In this document: positions 44,036 through 57,689 of the stretch, piece by piece
Position numbering within the stretch: position 1 is the first letter of the stretch
Layout: every line of letters starts with the position of its first letter
Source: Mactra quadrangularis
Lineage: Eukaryota > Mollusca > Bivalvia > Venerida > Mactridae
DNA length: 64,000 nucleotides
Assembly: GCA_025267735.1 (NCBI GenBank)
Contig: CM046303.1
Coordinates: 67,719,034 to 67,783,033 of the forward strand
Direction: 5' to 3'
Translations under genes and position numbers: made by a program
The notes under the pieces: model-generated
What the model was told of the DNA's origin: nothing
The model's input: only the letters and a program-made list of their open reading frames with translations
Database searches by the model: none

Positions 44036-45284
44036 ACATTTTCTGTTTTATAATATTGATGACCCAACTCAATCTTATCTAATCACTGTGAGCCAGTGAA
44101 TAACACCCACCCTCAAAGTAGCTTAAGAAACCTGATTTAGAAATAGATATTAGGAAATAATGATATTGTTCTTACTGTTAAATCTAGATGAAGCTCTGCA
44201 TTGATTGGTCTGTTGAGCATGATTAATGAAAGCAAATTTTCAACTGTGGGCTACTTTAACTTTTTAAGAGTGATTTGAAGTCAACAACCTTGTAACCACT
44301 CACCCAATGAAGCAGAAACTATTTGTGATAGTTTCAAGTCAACACTATCATCATCATTATCTTATTTATTAATTTTTGCCCTGAGTTTTGTATGAGTTAA
44401 ACATCTTGAAAATTTCTTGTTTGAAATAAACATGTTTATTGTTATTTAATACTACACAACCACAAAAATCATCAACTTATATTTCAACTTTAATATTTTA
44501 AACAACTTTTACGATCTAAGTTTTTATCACATAAAGTGTCCTTCAAAAGTCCTTTAGTCATGTTTGAATAGACTGAGTCTTTATTAGCAAATGAATATCA
44601 AAGCATCGGAAGCACAGAAAGACTTTCGTTCACATTGAAACTTAACAGATCCAATGGACACATTAGTTAACATTAAATGGTTACAGATCTCGGTTTAGAA
44701 TGTGAAGCTTAATGTGTTTACAGTTTAAACATGCACATGTGTTTGTCCGCACTTAAATATCACTCCGCAAATTAAACTGGTCAGGCTTTTTTGTCGATAG
44801 TTTTTGATTGTGGTATAATTTAAGACTTTCGGGGAAATTGTCATAAGTCTAAAAAGAATCAATAAGTCATCTGAGTACATTTAGAAATCAACATTAATTA
44901 GTTTATCAACATCATTTGGAACTCCTCAGTCATTCTCTAGGAATAATCTCTGACACATTTAGACGCCATTTTGGAACTACTTTTGCGTCACATGCCTAAA
45001 CATAATACTTCAACTGTGTTGAAGTAAACTAATCTACGATGGTTTAAGGGGTGATAAATGTCTTGTTTTTAGTCCATAAATTTAAATGCCCGTTTAAATG
45101 AGATCCACTGAACAATATATAGCTTTATATATAGTGAAAAATTTATTTACAAATCCTTTAAGACAAGAACTATTTTGCATAACCGTTACATGCTTTGTCT
45201 TGCATATGTGGATCCCACACAAATGCTTCTGAAATTTTCAGTGGGATTTTCACTGAGGAATTTGGTAATAATTTGTGAAACACT
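44036..45284. other. No gene seen
   Basis: AT-rich unique sequence. Confidence 0.4.
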
Positions 45285-45505
45285 GGTAGGCGGGCGGGTA
45301 GGCAGAAGGGCATCCGGTGTCGTTAACAATTGCATTAAAGTTTTCAATGTAGCATATATCACTGCCATTTATTGTCAGACCTTTATGAAACGTCGTACAA
45401 TGATAACATACCATATGATCAATGGAATAAGACAGTAACCATAACTCTACCCATCTTTATTATGGATTATTTCCCTTTGTAATTTTAGCATTAAAGTTTT
45501 TAAAT
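45285..45505 (+). repeat. Dispersed repeat R1, copy 2
   Basis: GGCGGGCGGGTAGGCAG, then CCGGTGTCGTTAACAATTGC and TTTATTATGGATTATTTCCC; pairs with 33378-33600. The 87-codon plus-strand ORF over it is not a gene. Confidence 0.6.
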
Positions 45506-47109
45506 CCGGCTTTAATGTGTTTTCCACATTACATTTCTTGTTCATTCAATGAAGTGTTTGGAATGTGTCAAGTTTTGGTTCAAACTATGTCACATATATA
45601 AGCTTTAATTATAGTAAAATTACTTATGATTTTGCATGTTCTTTTTTTTCAAAGTTTCATTGGTTCAAGAACTTTTGGAATGTACAGTATTTATTTAATG
45701 TCTATTTGATTTTACTACAAATGTTCTGTGTTAAACTAGTCTAAGTACATATAATTAATAAAGGATGTAGACTAGTTTTGTGTGGACACATTGTCCATGT
45801 AACTACATGTACATGTAGGTATTTATTTCAAAATAAAAAAAAACACTAAATATGACTTTATAAGCCAAAAAATATTGGCTTATAGTTTTAGCAAGAGAGG
45901 GGTGTTTCTGTGGTCTAATAAATGAATAAATATGATGATGGCTGTGGTATAAATGTTAAATTTGTTGAAAATTAAACAAAGTCTGTCTTTCTTTCTCTTA
46001 TCTTTCAATAGTTTAACTTTGAAGTTAAACTATTTGTCATTAAAATATATTGACTACATGAGAGAATGGCTGCTATTGCAAGCTGTCAAACATGCTGGAG
46101 TGCCATTGAGTTAGTTATATTACGTAAATATGTACTTATATGTAAATATAGAGATTATATAGAACATAAAAATATGGGTTCAAGTTCATTGTTTGAAGAA
46201 TAGAAATGAAATACCCACTATATATTACTTTCTTATCAGTCTGTTACAAGCCATGTTTCACTTTTAAGGCTTACTTGTTATTTAAAAGTACTAGCTCATA
46301 GATTTGGTTTATTTTTTCTACGATTCAGTGTCTGTAATAGATCTAGTTTCAAAAAAGTAATTATTTTATTTTAAGACAAACTGCCCTATATGTTGCAAGA
46401 AATATACAATGAAAGTCACAAAAATGCACTAAAACTGTCTATACAGTGACATAAGGGGTAGATATTTACTACTTGAAATTCCATAATTTGTAGTTGTATG
46501 TCAATTTGCACTAAAATTGTTACATGTATTATCAGAACACTACTTTTTTGCTTCCAAGAAAATTTTCACATAATTTTTATAGTTTTAGAAAAAGTTGATA
46601 TTTAAGTTGAAATCTGTGAACTAGTACCTTTAAAGGCAAAATAATTGTGTCCTGCTAGCTGGCCTTTATGATATTGAATTTTACCTCTGTAGTTCTTTAA
46701 AACTGTACTGTCAGGCCGAGGCAATTTTTGTTTTTTAATTTTAAATATTAAGCAATTGACATTGCACTTTGAAGGTTTTTTTTAATTGATCAAGTATTTT
46801 AATTCTCAAACAAATCAATTGAACACTGTTGAAGTGAGTAGTCATGTTAAAAAACAATATGAACTTAAAGTTACCCTACTGTTTGTGCACTTTTATTCTT
46901 GATGTCATTGGGTGTAGTGGAGTATTTTTATATTTTATTTGAATGTCACAATGTCTCCGATTCTAAGAAATTACCAGATCAATTTCTTCCATTTTTGCTC
47001 TGTCTTTTAAGAATTTAAATGTTTTTAGTTTTTTACATCAGTTAGTTAGATTGTTATATGTCATACATGTAATGAACCCTGGTGTAAATTTGATTCGGCT
47101 TGTCCTCAG
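45506..47109. other. No gene seen; small hairpins
   Basis: AT-rich. A perfect 13-bp hairpin, AATAGTTTAACTT / AAGTTAAACTATT (46007-46034), and ATAAGCCAA..TTGGCTTAT (about 45860). Confidence 0.4.
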
Positions 47110-47240
47110 AATAATTGTTGAGTTTTATTTAGTTGTCAGTGGCACAAACAATAACCCCATTGATTTAAATACTCACTGTGGTACTTGTGTAATCATGATC
47201 AATGAAAATAAATACTGTGTAACCTCTACATATTGACCCT
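47110..47240. mobile_element. Palindromic MITE, family P, left half
   Basis: TTAGTTGTCAGTGGCACAAA..CCCCATTGATTTAAATACTC; the right inverted arm is missing. Confidence 0.65.
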
Positions 47241-47682
47241 CTAAAGAACAAATCCTCTGCTCAACAACAGCTAAAGATATTTCTATTAAGCGTAATTTTA
47301 ATTGTATTTAACCTCTGCAGAGCTTAGTAACAACCTCAGCAACTCTTTTTAGTCTCCCAGTGGGTGTTGTTCAATAGAAGTTGTACTGTATCTATGAACA
47401 GGATTATAGAACAAAACCTTCTTGCAAACCACTAATTTATAGTTTGCTAAGGTTTATTTTCTGAAACATAATCACACTGAGGGTGCTCAATCTCTCAGAT
47501 TACTATTAAAATCTCTCCAAGTAATCTACTTGAGATTTTGTAGTATTAAGATTCAGACTGGTCAGTTTTGTTCATAGGAGCCAATGTATGTTTCTGAAAT
47601 GTTGATTGTTAACTCTATCCAGTACCCTGATAAGGCTCCACCCAAAAAACTAGGTAGACCAACAATATAAACTTACAACCCT
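47241..47682. other. No gene seen
   Basis: AT-rich unique sequence. Confidence 0.4.
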
Positions 47683-47992
47683 GCCAGCCTGGCTAGCTCA
47701 GTCTGTTGTGCACAAGCTTAGTACTGATCAAGGGGTTCGAAGTCCAATTCCTAGGCGGGGCTTACTTTCGTGGACCTTGGTCATGAAATAACTTCCACGG
47801 CCATTCTCCCTCCTATCACTGATTCTAAATAATGTAGGACAGTTGTCAGTCACTGACAGAAGTATGCGCCAAGTAGTTGGTTAACAGCTAAATCCTGAGA
47901 TTTAGGCTTTCTAGGAACAGCAAGTAGGTGGATTGACTGCTGTGATATAACCAAAACAATGGGTTGCTACATCATTAATTCCAACAAAAAAA
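47683..47992 (+). mobile_element. SINE family B, full length
   Basis: Head AGCCTGGCTAGCTCAGTC and GTCCAATTCCTAGG, body CAGTCACTGACAGAAGTATG, A-rich tail. Confidence 0.85.
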
Positions 47993-49689
47993 ATCCTAAT
48001 TAACCAGTCCTACTATGATACTATTTAGATATCATTTCATAGAAAGCCCACCATTCAGGTTGTGCTCAATGTTCATTGCAATGCTTTATTTCTGTAAGAA
48101 CATGCATCAAACAAATGTACAAAGTTTTCCATTCTCACTACTACTTGGAGACATAAACTGAGAGTGGTATATTCTCACTATATTAAACACAGTAACTGAA
48201 TCAATAGACTTTTATGGTATTTAGCAAGTTTTCTTATAACTCTGTGAAAATATCTATAATTTATTTGTCAAATATAGGAATCTTAAGGTTTTCTATAGAA
48301 CTCACTTAACTAAAGTCTGTATAATATAGGCCTACCAGGGTAATAATACATGTGTATAGTTTATATTTATACTTGCTGTTTTTTGGCTTGATGTTCCTGG
48401 TAATTTTTTATCCTGTCTTATTTTGGTAAAATGGGGGAAGATATAAAGACTACCATTTACAGTCTGTGGTTTGGTTACCATGGAAACAGAGATATTATTA
48501 TATTGGTAAAATGTTATAAATCTTGTAGGTTGTTGTTGTTTGTTTTGATAGTATCTTGATATTAGTGCTATCATCAGAATCTTGTCATGTTATCAGTGTT
48601 GGGTAAGGATGGTGTTTTGTATAGTGTGGTGCTTGGTTTGGTGAGAAATACATAACAACAATGTATTGCCTTGGTTTGGTTGCGTAATATTAAAAGTCTC
48701 ATTTGTTGTGAATTATTATGGTTTTTTTATGTGAGTTATGTGAACCCTTCTTAATTTTTAAGGTTTTTAAGGTGGCTGACTACAAATCAGTATGTTTAAC
48801 CTCTCCCTGAGGGTTCAAGCCAAGCATCCAATATGAGAAAATAGACAGTTTTAAGAGCCTTGTACTGTTACATACAAGGAATGGTAGCTAGGTGAACTGC
48901 CTGACTGCCCAGCAAACATTAAGTGTGTTAATATATTTAGAATTGTCATTTACAAGAAGGTAGAAATATAGACCCTTATTGATACATTAATGCTATGGGA
49001 GAAAATTCCATGTATTATACATATGCTTAAGAGATTGAATATGTTGAAAATCTATCATATATGACTTTAATTGTTCCATATTTTGAATGCCATCTGATAA
49101 TTTATAAAACATACCATTTCAATACATGTCAAGTAGAAAGAAAGTTCAATAATACCAAATATTGTGTGTCACTACACTTAAGGGACATAACTCATTGAAA
49201 ATCACATTTGGTAATCTTATGCTGCTAAGATTTATTGCTAATATTTATTTAAAACAGTTTTGTCTTACTTTGTGATATATTTTCAAAGTTAAAACCATGG
49301 CTGTCTTGATCTTTTCAGTATTTTATCTGTAAAGTCTGACAAAAGACTACACATTGAATTTAAATAATATAATCTGTGACTGCACTCACGGAATTCATTC
49401 ATAAAGTTCATATTTATTCTTTTCTCATTATACTATCATGCAATGTTCTTGTATTTATTGGTTCTAGTCAGTATATGGTATTATTTCATGAACAGTATTA
49501 TACTTTCATCCTATTGTGATATTGTATTGATTTGATCTGCAAGTAAAATATACTAAGTAATTTTTACATAAGGATTTTTTTGTTAATTAGACTTTACTTA
49601 TTACTTGAGATTTGTAAGGGTCCTAAATATTGAGCTATTTGTCATGTTAGTGGGCTTATAATACTCTGCACAATGTATTGTTAAATGTT
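47993..49689. other. No gene seen; possible SINE scrap
   Basis: 48770-48890 has a weak tRNA-like head (GTGGCTGACTACAAATCAG, GAGGGTTCAAGCC). The rest is AT-rich and unique. Confidence 0.35.
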
Positions 49690-50395
49690 ATTCAATTTTC
49701 AATGGTGTTTGCAATAACTCCACTGTGTCAATGGTGTTTGCAATAACTCCACTGTGTCAGTGATGCTTGCAATAACTCCACTGTGTCAATGGTGCTTGCA
49801 ATAACTCCACTGTGTCAGTGGTGCTTGCAATAACTCCACTGTGTCAATGGTGCTTGCAATAACTCCACTGTGTCAGTGGTGCTTGCAATAACTCCACTGT
49901 GTCAGTGGTGCTTGCAATAACTCCACTGTGTCAGTGGTGCTTGCAATAACTCCACTGTGTCAGTGATGCTTGCAATAACTCCACTGTGTCAATGGTGCTT
50001 GCAATAACTCCACTGTGTCAGTGGTGCTTGCAATAACTCCACTGTGTCAATGGTGTTTGCAATAACTCCACTGTGTCAATGGTGCTTGCAATAACTCCAC
50101 TGTGTCAGTGATGCTTGCAATAACTCCACTGTGTCAATGGTGCTTGCAATAACTCCACTGTGTCAGTGGTGCTTGCAATAACTCCACTGTGTCAGTGGTG
50201 CTTGCAATAACTCCACTGTGTCAGTGGTGCTTGCAATAACTCCACTGTGTCAATGGGGCTTGCAATAACTCCACTGATTTAAATACTCACTACAGAACTC
50301 ACAATCAATAAATATAGATACCCATACTTTCAAACAATTATGAGTATTAAAATCAGTGGGGTTAATGTATGGGACACTGACATGTTTATTAAATT
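49690..50395. mobile_element. Palindromic MITE, family P, enlarged by an internal minisatellite
   Basis: Left end TTATTCAATTTTCAATGG; right part TGAGTATTAAAATCAGTGGG and GGGACACTGACATG. Between them are the minisatellite (49701-50275) and the usual CTGATTTAAATACTCAC segment. Confidence 0.8.
49701..50275. repeat. 29-bp minisatellite, 20 units
   Basis: Unit of the form CARTGRTGYTTGCAATAACTCCACTGTGT (two parts: CAATGGTGCTTG and CAATAACTCCACTGTGT). I count 20 units with five variants at the R/Y positions, partly in repeating order. The last unit passes directly into the MITE's CCACTGATTTAAATACTC, so the array derives from the MITE's own inverted repeat. Confidence 0.95.
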
Positions 50396-50989
50396 TAACA
50401 ATTTTCTCCTTATTTGATATTCATTTGTCTTTATTTCATAAGGTAATAAAAATTGTTTTGTGATATCCCATTAGGGACATTATAAATGACATTTTTATTT
50501 TGCTGTGGAATATTTCACATATTTGATTTAAAAAAACAATGGTACAAGTAGATCAGTGCACAATATGAAAGTTTGTGTGACATGCATCCATGATAAAAAC
50601 AAAACAATGAACAATTCCTTAAATGGTACAAAATCACTTAAAACATTATAAATGGTTTGCAATGCCTAAATGGTTAGTATCTCGTTAAGTATAAATATTT
50701 GATGAGTGTAGTGTTGTTTACCCCATGATCTTTACTGGAAATGTTGTTGTTTTTTATGGTTATTTATCACATTAATTAAGAAACAGTGTCAGATGATACA
50801 AATAGTCTATTAATAATTCACGACAATATGTCTAAAAGGTTTATACATGATATAGAATCTTCTCCTTGCTTTATTTTATGGAATACAGTCCTTGTATGGT
50901 GCAAGTTTCTGAATTCTCTGACTGTGTATGATTTGTGTATCGTTCTTTTGGTGTATATTTTTGTATCACTCACTCATAACTTTTTAGCT
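50396..50989. other. No gene seen
   Basis: AT-rich unique sequence. Confidence 0.4.
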
Positions 50990-51310
50990 CAATATTGGGA
51001 GAAATAAGTGGGGCTATCTTACTTGTGTTGGCTTTTGCATAACATTTTTTGGTTAAGTTTTTAGGTGCCACATTTTTACATCTTTGAAACTACTGAAGGG
51101 ATTGACTTGATACTTCATACATGTTTATGGGGTTAGCATTAGAGGTCAAATACCAAGTTGCATAACTCTAACATGAATTTTGACTAAATTATGGCCCTTT
51201 TAAATTTAGAAAATTCTGGGTTAAATTTTAATGTGCAACATTCTAATTTTGAAACCACTGAAGTGATGGAATATTTGAAATCTCACTCATGTCAATGGGT
51301 TTGCAAGCCA
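50990..51310 (+). repeat. Body fragment of an AGCTCACC-type dispersed repeat
   Basis: Contains GAAACTACTGAAGGGATTGA and TTATGGCCCTTTTAAATTTA, phrases I associate with the interior of that repeat. Low certainty without a search. Confidence 0.35.
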
Positions 51311-52118
51311 TAATTGCTGTTGTTTACACAAATAACCCAAATAGTCAAGTGCTCTGTCTGTGGACTACTCTTATATTGTTTTCAACTTAGATCCGAATAT
51401 ATTTGAAAAATTATCTTCATTGAAATGTTATTAAACAACAAAAATTGCCGAGGAATCCAATCAATTGTGGTTTTTTTTTCTGTAATGTGTAAGATGTATT
51501 GGAAATATGAGAACACAATAAGCTTTTAATATTTAATCACAGATTACGAGTCAAAGCATTTTAAATCCATTCAAAAAGTAAAATTGCTTGTAAAGCTGAA
51601 ATTATTAAATATAATTGTTATAGTCTATGTTGACATTGTAATCCAATTACAATATTACTAGAAGATATGGGAAAACACCATGTGTTAGATACATTGATAA
51701 AAGTAGGGATCGTTTATCGGAGATATTTAATTTATAATATGAAACCTTCAAGATCAAGGAGATTTACAGTCTGGGAAAACGGGGAAACTTTCCAATAATT
51801 GGTTCTTGCCCCAATAAATGTAGGCGTATTTACAATTCATAAAATTTTATCCATGAAAATTTTTGACGTCATTCATTGACATTGTGCTTTCATTTTAATC
51901 AATTAATGCACCATGTAATTAGTATTGTTATATTTTTAATATTTACATAAACTTTCAATATGTTATATAAATTGTTTGTAATTTACCGGTACCCTAATTG
52001 TTGACTAATAAAATTTTAATTGACATTAAATGAATTATATAATAAATGAAACAGAGAATTAAAATATCAATTACAATGTATTGAAGTTTCAGTAGTTCTT
52101 ATGTTCAAATCTATTTTA
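51311..52118. other. No gene seen
   Basis: AT-rich unique sequence. Confidence 0.4.
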
Positions 52119-52345
52119 AATGACTCCCCCTTGTTTAGCTCAGTTAGTTTGGTATCTGATGACAAACCCAAGAAGTTGCAAGTTTGGTTTCTTTGCAAAA
52201 CATACATGTACACTTCCATGGAGTTTAAACGGAAATATTTCCTACTGCCATTCCCTTGTCTACCTTTGTATGAAGAAAGGCAGTTGTCCGTGCACAGGCG
52301 TTACAAAGTTTGTTACACATTATTGCTTAATAGCACGAGCTAAGG
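52119..52345 (+). mobile_element. Diverged tRNA-derived SINE
   Basis: TTTAGCTCAGTTAGTTTGG (A-box-like) and GTTGCAAGTTTGGTTTC (B-box-like) about 30 bp apart; body of unknown family. The overlapping ORFs are not genes. Confidence 0.45.
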
Positions 52346-52472
52346 ATTAATGTTTTCATTGTAACGTTGAAAGTTTGTTTGTACTGAAGAGGAAAACCCA
52401 AATATTTGAATTCCGGAAATAGTCTATTCCATGTAGAGATCATCCTACAATGCATCAAATATTGATAGATCT

Positions 52473-52645
52473 TATTCAACTGTCAGTAGCGTATACATTT
52501 ACCCTGCTGATTTAAATACTGGATATTTGTGCAATAAAACATATTAAATACCTGTCAGATATAAGTGCTGTAATGAGTATATAGAATAAGCAGAGTTACT
52601 GTATCCGCCTCTGACAGTTGAATAAATTTGACAATATCTAATTTA
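52473..52645. mobile_element. Palindromic MITE, family P
   Basis: TTATTCAACTGTCAGTAGCG..CTGATTTAAATACTGG at left; CCTCTGACAGTTGAATAAA at right. Confidence 0.75.
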
Positions 52646-53017
52646 AATTTCATTTTAAATACTGTGGAATAAGATTTTTTAAAAACAAGCTCTAACTTGA
52701 CTAAATAAATCCTAATTTTGGTTCAACCATTAATGATATTGTTTCACTTTCCAATACTACCAGTAGGTTAAACAAGTCCTTGAACGACATTGAAATATTT
52801 TGGCGTATATTTTCTACGATAATTATAATGTTTTGTCTTGGTAGATTCCTGTAGGTAGTAATCTGTTAAATGGATTCAGGATTATATAGATAATGTTGTT
52901 TATTGTATTGTTTACATGGAACATAGTGAACATAACAGTCATTGATGTAGGCATAAAGAAGTGTCCATATTGTAGATTTTTGTCTTTCAATTTTGTAGTA
53001 AAAATTAAAAAAATCAA
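52646..53017. other. No gene seen
   Basis: AT-rich unique sequence. Confidence 0.4.
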
Positions 53018-53292
53018 GCCGCCCAGCTAGCTCAGTTGGTAGCACGCAAGTCTACTGATCGAGCGGTCGTGGGTTTCGATTCCAGGGTGAGGCACACTTT
53101 CGCCGAGCTTGGTCATGAAATTATTTTTACGGCCATTCTCCCTCTTACCAATGATTTTTAATCATGTAGGGCAGTTATCAGTCACTGACGAAAGTATTCG
53201 CTTAGTAGTTGGTTAACAGCTAAATCCAGAGATTTAGCCTTTCCAGGAAGAGTGAGTAGGTTGACTGACTGCCGTTATATGACCTATACAAT
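53018..53292 (+). mobile_element. SINE family B
   Basis: Head AGCCGCCCAGCTAGCTCAG and GTGGGTTTCGATTCC; body to ATGACCTATACAAT. The final GTTGCTAC..AAACCC segment is missing. Confidence 0.88.
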
Positions 53293-53892
53293 TATTTATG
53301 AAAATGTACATGTGTATGTTGTATATACTTTTTTATAGAATAACTTTAATCTTACATTAATGTCGTAAACATTCATGTACTACCAAGTGCTTATTTGAGT
53401 GAATACTACATGTAGCTACAATGGACTTGTGTTTTTGTTTTTGGTTTGTGTGTTTTTGTGAATAGGTACCTAGATTTGTCAAACTTGAGTTGATGCTTAA
53501 AAAATTCCAATTTGGCTAGGCCTAATAAAGATGCAAATTTACATTGTATTTCTGTGTGTCACCATTTTTAATAATTAGCTCAATATTTCACTTGAATCAA
53601 TACTAGTAATATTGTAATATGTTCAGTTTTTTTGAAGTCTTGAGCAAATATTAAACTCTGTATTGATGTTTTCATATTAAAAAAAACATTTTTCTATTAT
53701 AACAAATGTGTAGTGTTACTACTCAATTTCTATTTTCCATAAACTGGAACATTCAATATTTTCATGGCAGCCAGTTTCTTTGAAAACATCTTTGCAATTT
53801 TGCTGTTGTTAATTTCTTCATTATTGTAGCAAACTAAACAAATTTACACTTTACAGTGAGTATTATTCCACATTGGCTGTATACTTTGATGT
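53293..53892. other. No gene seen
   Basis: AT-rich unique sequence. Confidence 0.4.
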
Positions 53893-54122
53893 AGCTGCCG
53901 CCGTGGCATAGTGGTTAGCATATCTGACTTCAAATCCTGAGATCACGGGTTCGAGCCAGGTCGCGGTAGGTCATCGTAACCCTATACATGAGTTGTCAGC
54001 CTCGTCACGTAGGGTAAGTTAGTACTGGTGATAGAAAAGTGTCCTGGAAACCTATAATAGGAAGAGCTGACCGTCTTATATAACCTTAACATGTGTTGAA
54101 TAATAAAAACTAATTTAAAAAA
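53893..54122 (+). mobile_element. tRNA-derived SINE, family C
   Basis: Head GCCGTGGCATAGTGGTTAGC (A box) and CACGGGTTCGAGCC (B box), body with GTTAGTACTGGTGATAGA, shared in part with family A, and a poly-A-like tail. Confidence 0.8.
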
Positions 54123-54284
54123 AAGTATACTTTGACCACAAAAGAAATAAGTTTTCTCTCTTTTGTGTTACCCTTTTAGTTGGAATGCATATTATAGACA
54201 AGAATTTTAATTAACAAAACTTATAATTTTTTAATATTTTTAATTTCTTGTACCATTATATTTCTACTATGCTGAAATTATTAT

Positions 54285-54390
54285 TATTATTATTATATAC
54301 CGCATTTGTATAGCGCTCTTTTCATATTGAATATATGTTCAAAAGTCCTTCACAATCATATACATTATTAGGAAATACTAGTTTAAATGA
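54285..54390 (+). repeat. Dispersed repeat with ATT run and TTTGTATAGCGC module, copy 2
   Basis: ACCGCATTTGTATAGCGC and TTCATATTGAATATATGTTC; pairs with 27770-27900. A (CTAT)n run follows at about 54402. Confidence 0.6.
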
Positions 54391-56924
54391 AAATGAAATC
54401 TATCTATCTATCTATATTCAATATTAATGTATCAAACATTTTCTATGTAACCTCTGACATGGAGTCTATATTGACTCAAATATTATATTCTTGTACATTG
54501 GTGCCCATGATCAGAGCGAATACAGATAAAACTAGGAGCGTTACATGAATGCTACAAGAGTGTACATTCTTCATGTGGGATATCCGATCGCCCAATTTGG
54601 TGTTAATCTTAAATCTTCGGAAATATTTTTTTAAAATTAGCTTTACCTCTAAGAATCACAATTCATACGACAATTGATTTTTATTTCTGAAATTTTGTGG
54701 AACCCCGTTCATTTTTACTGGTGGGCGGAATCGAGTTCAATATGGAGTGGGTGCAGCGAGTCTAAAAATAGACCATTCTATTTGGAAATACTAACAAGGT
54801 TGTTTACTCTGGGATGTTAAAAAATACAATAGTAACAGTATAATAAGGCTTTCTTGTTGTTTTCACATGGATCATATGATAGTAGATTATTAAAACAAGG
54901 AAATTGTAAGTAGTAATTTACTAATTTATAATTATATTCCTTTTTAAAAACAAACTCATGTTTCATGCTATTGTTTGGTACTGAAGAAAATATTGAAAAT
55001 TCTCAAGGAGGACACAATGTCATTGACAAAGAAGAAATTTCTTGTAATTTAGAAAGATTTGGGTTGGTTTATCTTACTTTGGGCAGATTAACTTCAATAT
55101 TTTAAATTACAAAAACTATAAATGAAACTATGCTTAAAAATTCTACATTTCATAACTTAGATATTTAATAATTATTTTTGTGGTATAATTGAGTGCTAAT
55201 AAATTTTATCATTAATGTGCCGGGAATAAGGTTGTATTTATGTATGCTAAAAATCATGCTACATTTGGTTGGTCAATATTTTGTTTTGTCTTCAAGAAAG
55301 ATTCATAAGTGATTATTATAAAACTCACTTTTTACAAAAAAAATGGAATCTTAATATTGATTTAACATATTTGTTGTTAAATATGGAAAAATTTACAAGT
55401 TTCAGAATTGATCTAGAACAAACAGTTTTCTGGAAAATTTTATACTGCCACGGTTGTTTACTTAGTGATTCAGAGGCATTGGTTTGCTTTATTTGTAGAT
55501 GAAAAAATTGTATTTTTCTGAAGCATCAAATCATCTGGTCACTCACATAGTTAAGTTCTCAATATTATTGGCCAATTATGAGAAAATATTATAGATTTAA
55601 AGACTTTGCTCAGCTTACGATCATTATAGTTTATTTAGAAAGACTGTGTTCATTAGATTGGAGTGTTTGTTAATGAAATATTGGACTGGTATCAAGTAGT
55701 CTTAGACTGGTTCTTGGATTATTTGCTCAGATTATTTGTCACAGTCTATGAGAGAAATAGAGACAGGATGTGCTTAGGGAATTAATAAAGTTGTTTGTTG
55801 AGTGAGAAAGGAAGCACCTTAAGGTAGTCTTTTTATCTCTAATTTGTCAATGTTGTATAGAGGGGGCATGACTTTTGTCGCGGAAAGACATTTTGTTTGA
55901 CACTTCCTGATTGTCTGTTTCCTACTTGATTAAGTTACGCCATTTCTCAACTTAATTTGAACTGCTTTTTTACAACATTCACGGAATATTAATGAAATGA
56001 AATTGCATTGTGTTGCAAAATTTAAGTCTTGTACATATCTGTATCAAAAATTGTTGTACCTAAATATTTAAGTCAAGAACTTCACTTTACTTTATTTTAC
56101 TAAATATACAGTTTTGTTTTATTGTAACTAAAATAAGTTTATAATTTAATTTTCCTTTTTTCCCTACTTTTTTACATTTGCATGTTTTATAATTACATCA
56201 TTAGATTAAAAAGAAAGAAAGAATGAAATATAAGTATCGGTAGGTATTTTGTGTTATAGAATGATGGAAATTTTTGTATCTATAGATTTTTTACGTTCTA
56301 TCATTTGCCCTTGACCTTGTGTAAGTGCGACCTCAAAGACCTTTGTTAATTTCTACCCTTAGTGCTATGGAAAACTTGAGATGTTTTATAAATCAATGCA
56401 TACAATGGATTGTTATCTCAACCTATATTTTGAACCATTCACATAAAGAAGTATACATTTTGTACTTTGTCAATAGCATTGTTTTCAACAGCATTTTTCT
56501 ACAATATTGAAAACATTCTTTGGCGGCAAAAATCTGTTGTAAACATCTGAAATGTGTACTGACTGTTGTGTTATGACCAATAAGGATCTTTAGCTAATCA
56601 TCTTCCTTGTATGTTCTTCAAGTTAGCCCATTTAAGTTAGTTACCCAGAAATTTTACCCTTACTGTTCAAATCCAATGGAGTACATTTTTTTAATTTGAC
56701 TAAAATCAAGCAAAGAATTGTTAGGGTGAAGACTTTAGTTGATTTATGTGACCCTAGTTAATATCCACTTAAAATTCTTACATTAAATTGTGCAGTTGAT
56801 GTATTAACTTTTCACATTATTTGGTTAAAAAAGAACATGTATTTACTCCAGTCTTTTATAGACAGTCCTAACATACAATGTAGGTATGTATGTGTGTTTT
56901 AACTTTCACTATTTGTGCTGGCTT
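54391..56924. other. Long stretch without a gene
   Basis: AT-rich. 54700-54790 is slightly GC-richer (GTGGGCGGAATCGAGTTC). Two plus-strand ORFs of 60-77 codons (55269, 56325) look like chance frames. Confidence 0.4.
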
Positions 56925-57300
56925 ATTATACCTCTCAAAAGCTATATAATTTTGGGGGTATATAGGAGTCAGCTGGTTGGTTGGGTGGTTGGTCTGTAGC
57001 TTTTTACTTGTCCGCTCAATTTCTCTGTACCTATTGTAGAGATTTGATTCAAACTTTACACATAGATGGGGTTACATTAATTGGACATGTGTATATTCCA
57101 TTTTGGTTACAGTTCATTGAATTTTTGCAGAGTTTTAGCCCTTAGATGAAAAATCTTGTCCGTTCATTTTCTCAGAAACTGTTGTACTGATTTGATTTAA
57201 ACATTTTGACAAGGCCCATGGGGGTATACCATCGCATTCTGTGATAGGTGTTGTTCAAATATTGCTGCAGAATGATACTGGACGCAGATTATTAGGAGTG
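56925..57300 (+). repeat. Dispersed repeat starting ATTATACCTC
   Basis: TTATTATACCTCTCAAAAGC, then GGGGGTATATAGGAGTCAG, GGTTGGTTGGGTGGTTGG and CTTTTTACTTGTCCGC. The layout resembles a common invertebrate dispersed repeat. No ORF. Confidence 0.4.
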
Positions 57301-57689
57301 CCCCTTGGTGCATTATTTTGATTTCTCTTGTACCATTTTGATTTGCATGTGCAAATGGTACAAATTCGTGGTCCTCAGCAAACCTCTATTAGAAATCAAA
57401 TACCTGGATCTTCTTACTACATAGAATGTGCACAGATGATAAATCTTGGAATAAACTCTCAAGATATCACTTCATTCAGAAGTGTTCATGTTTCTATTGT
57501 GTTTACATCAATTCTCATGGAAATAAACTTTGACAAACTATTGTACTTGCCAAAAAAGTGAAGACCAATTCAATAAATGCTTGCCAATTTTTTATGTATG
57601 ATTTATTTCTTTTTCGAATGAACTTCTGTGATATGTGTATTAGTCATCTATCTTAGATTGATCTAAAATAGTTTGTTCACCAGTGTTTT

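Noticed and set aside
53018..53090. tRNA gene (A and B boxes present)
   Set aside because: Followed by the full SINE body and lacking a paired acceptor stem; SINE head, as at 8707, 26431, 26966, 30156, 47683, 53893 and 58020.
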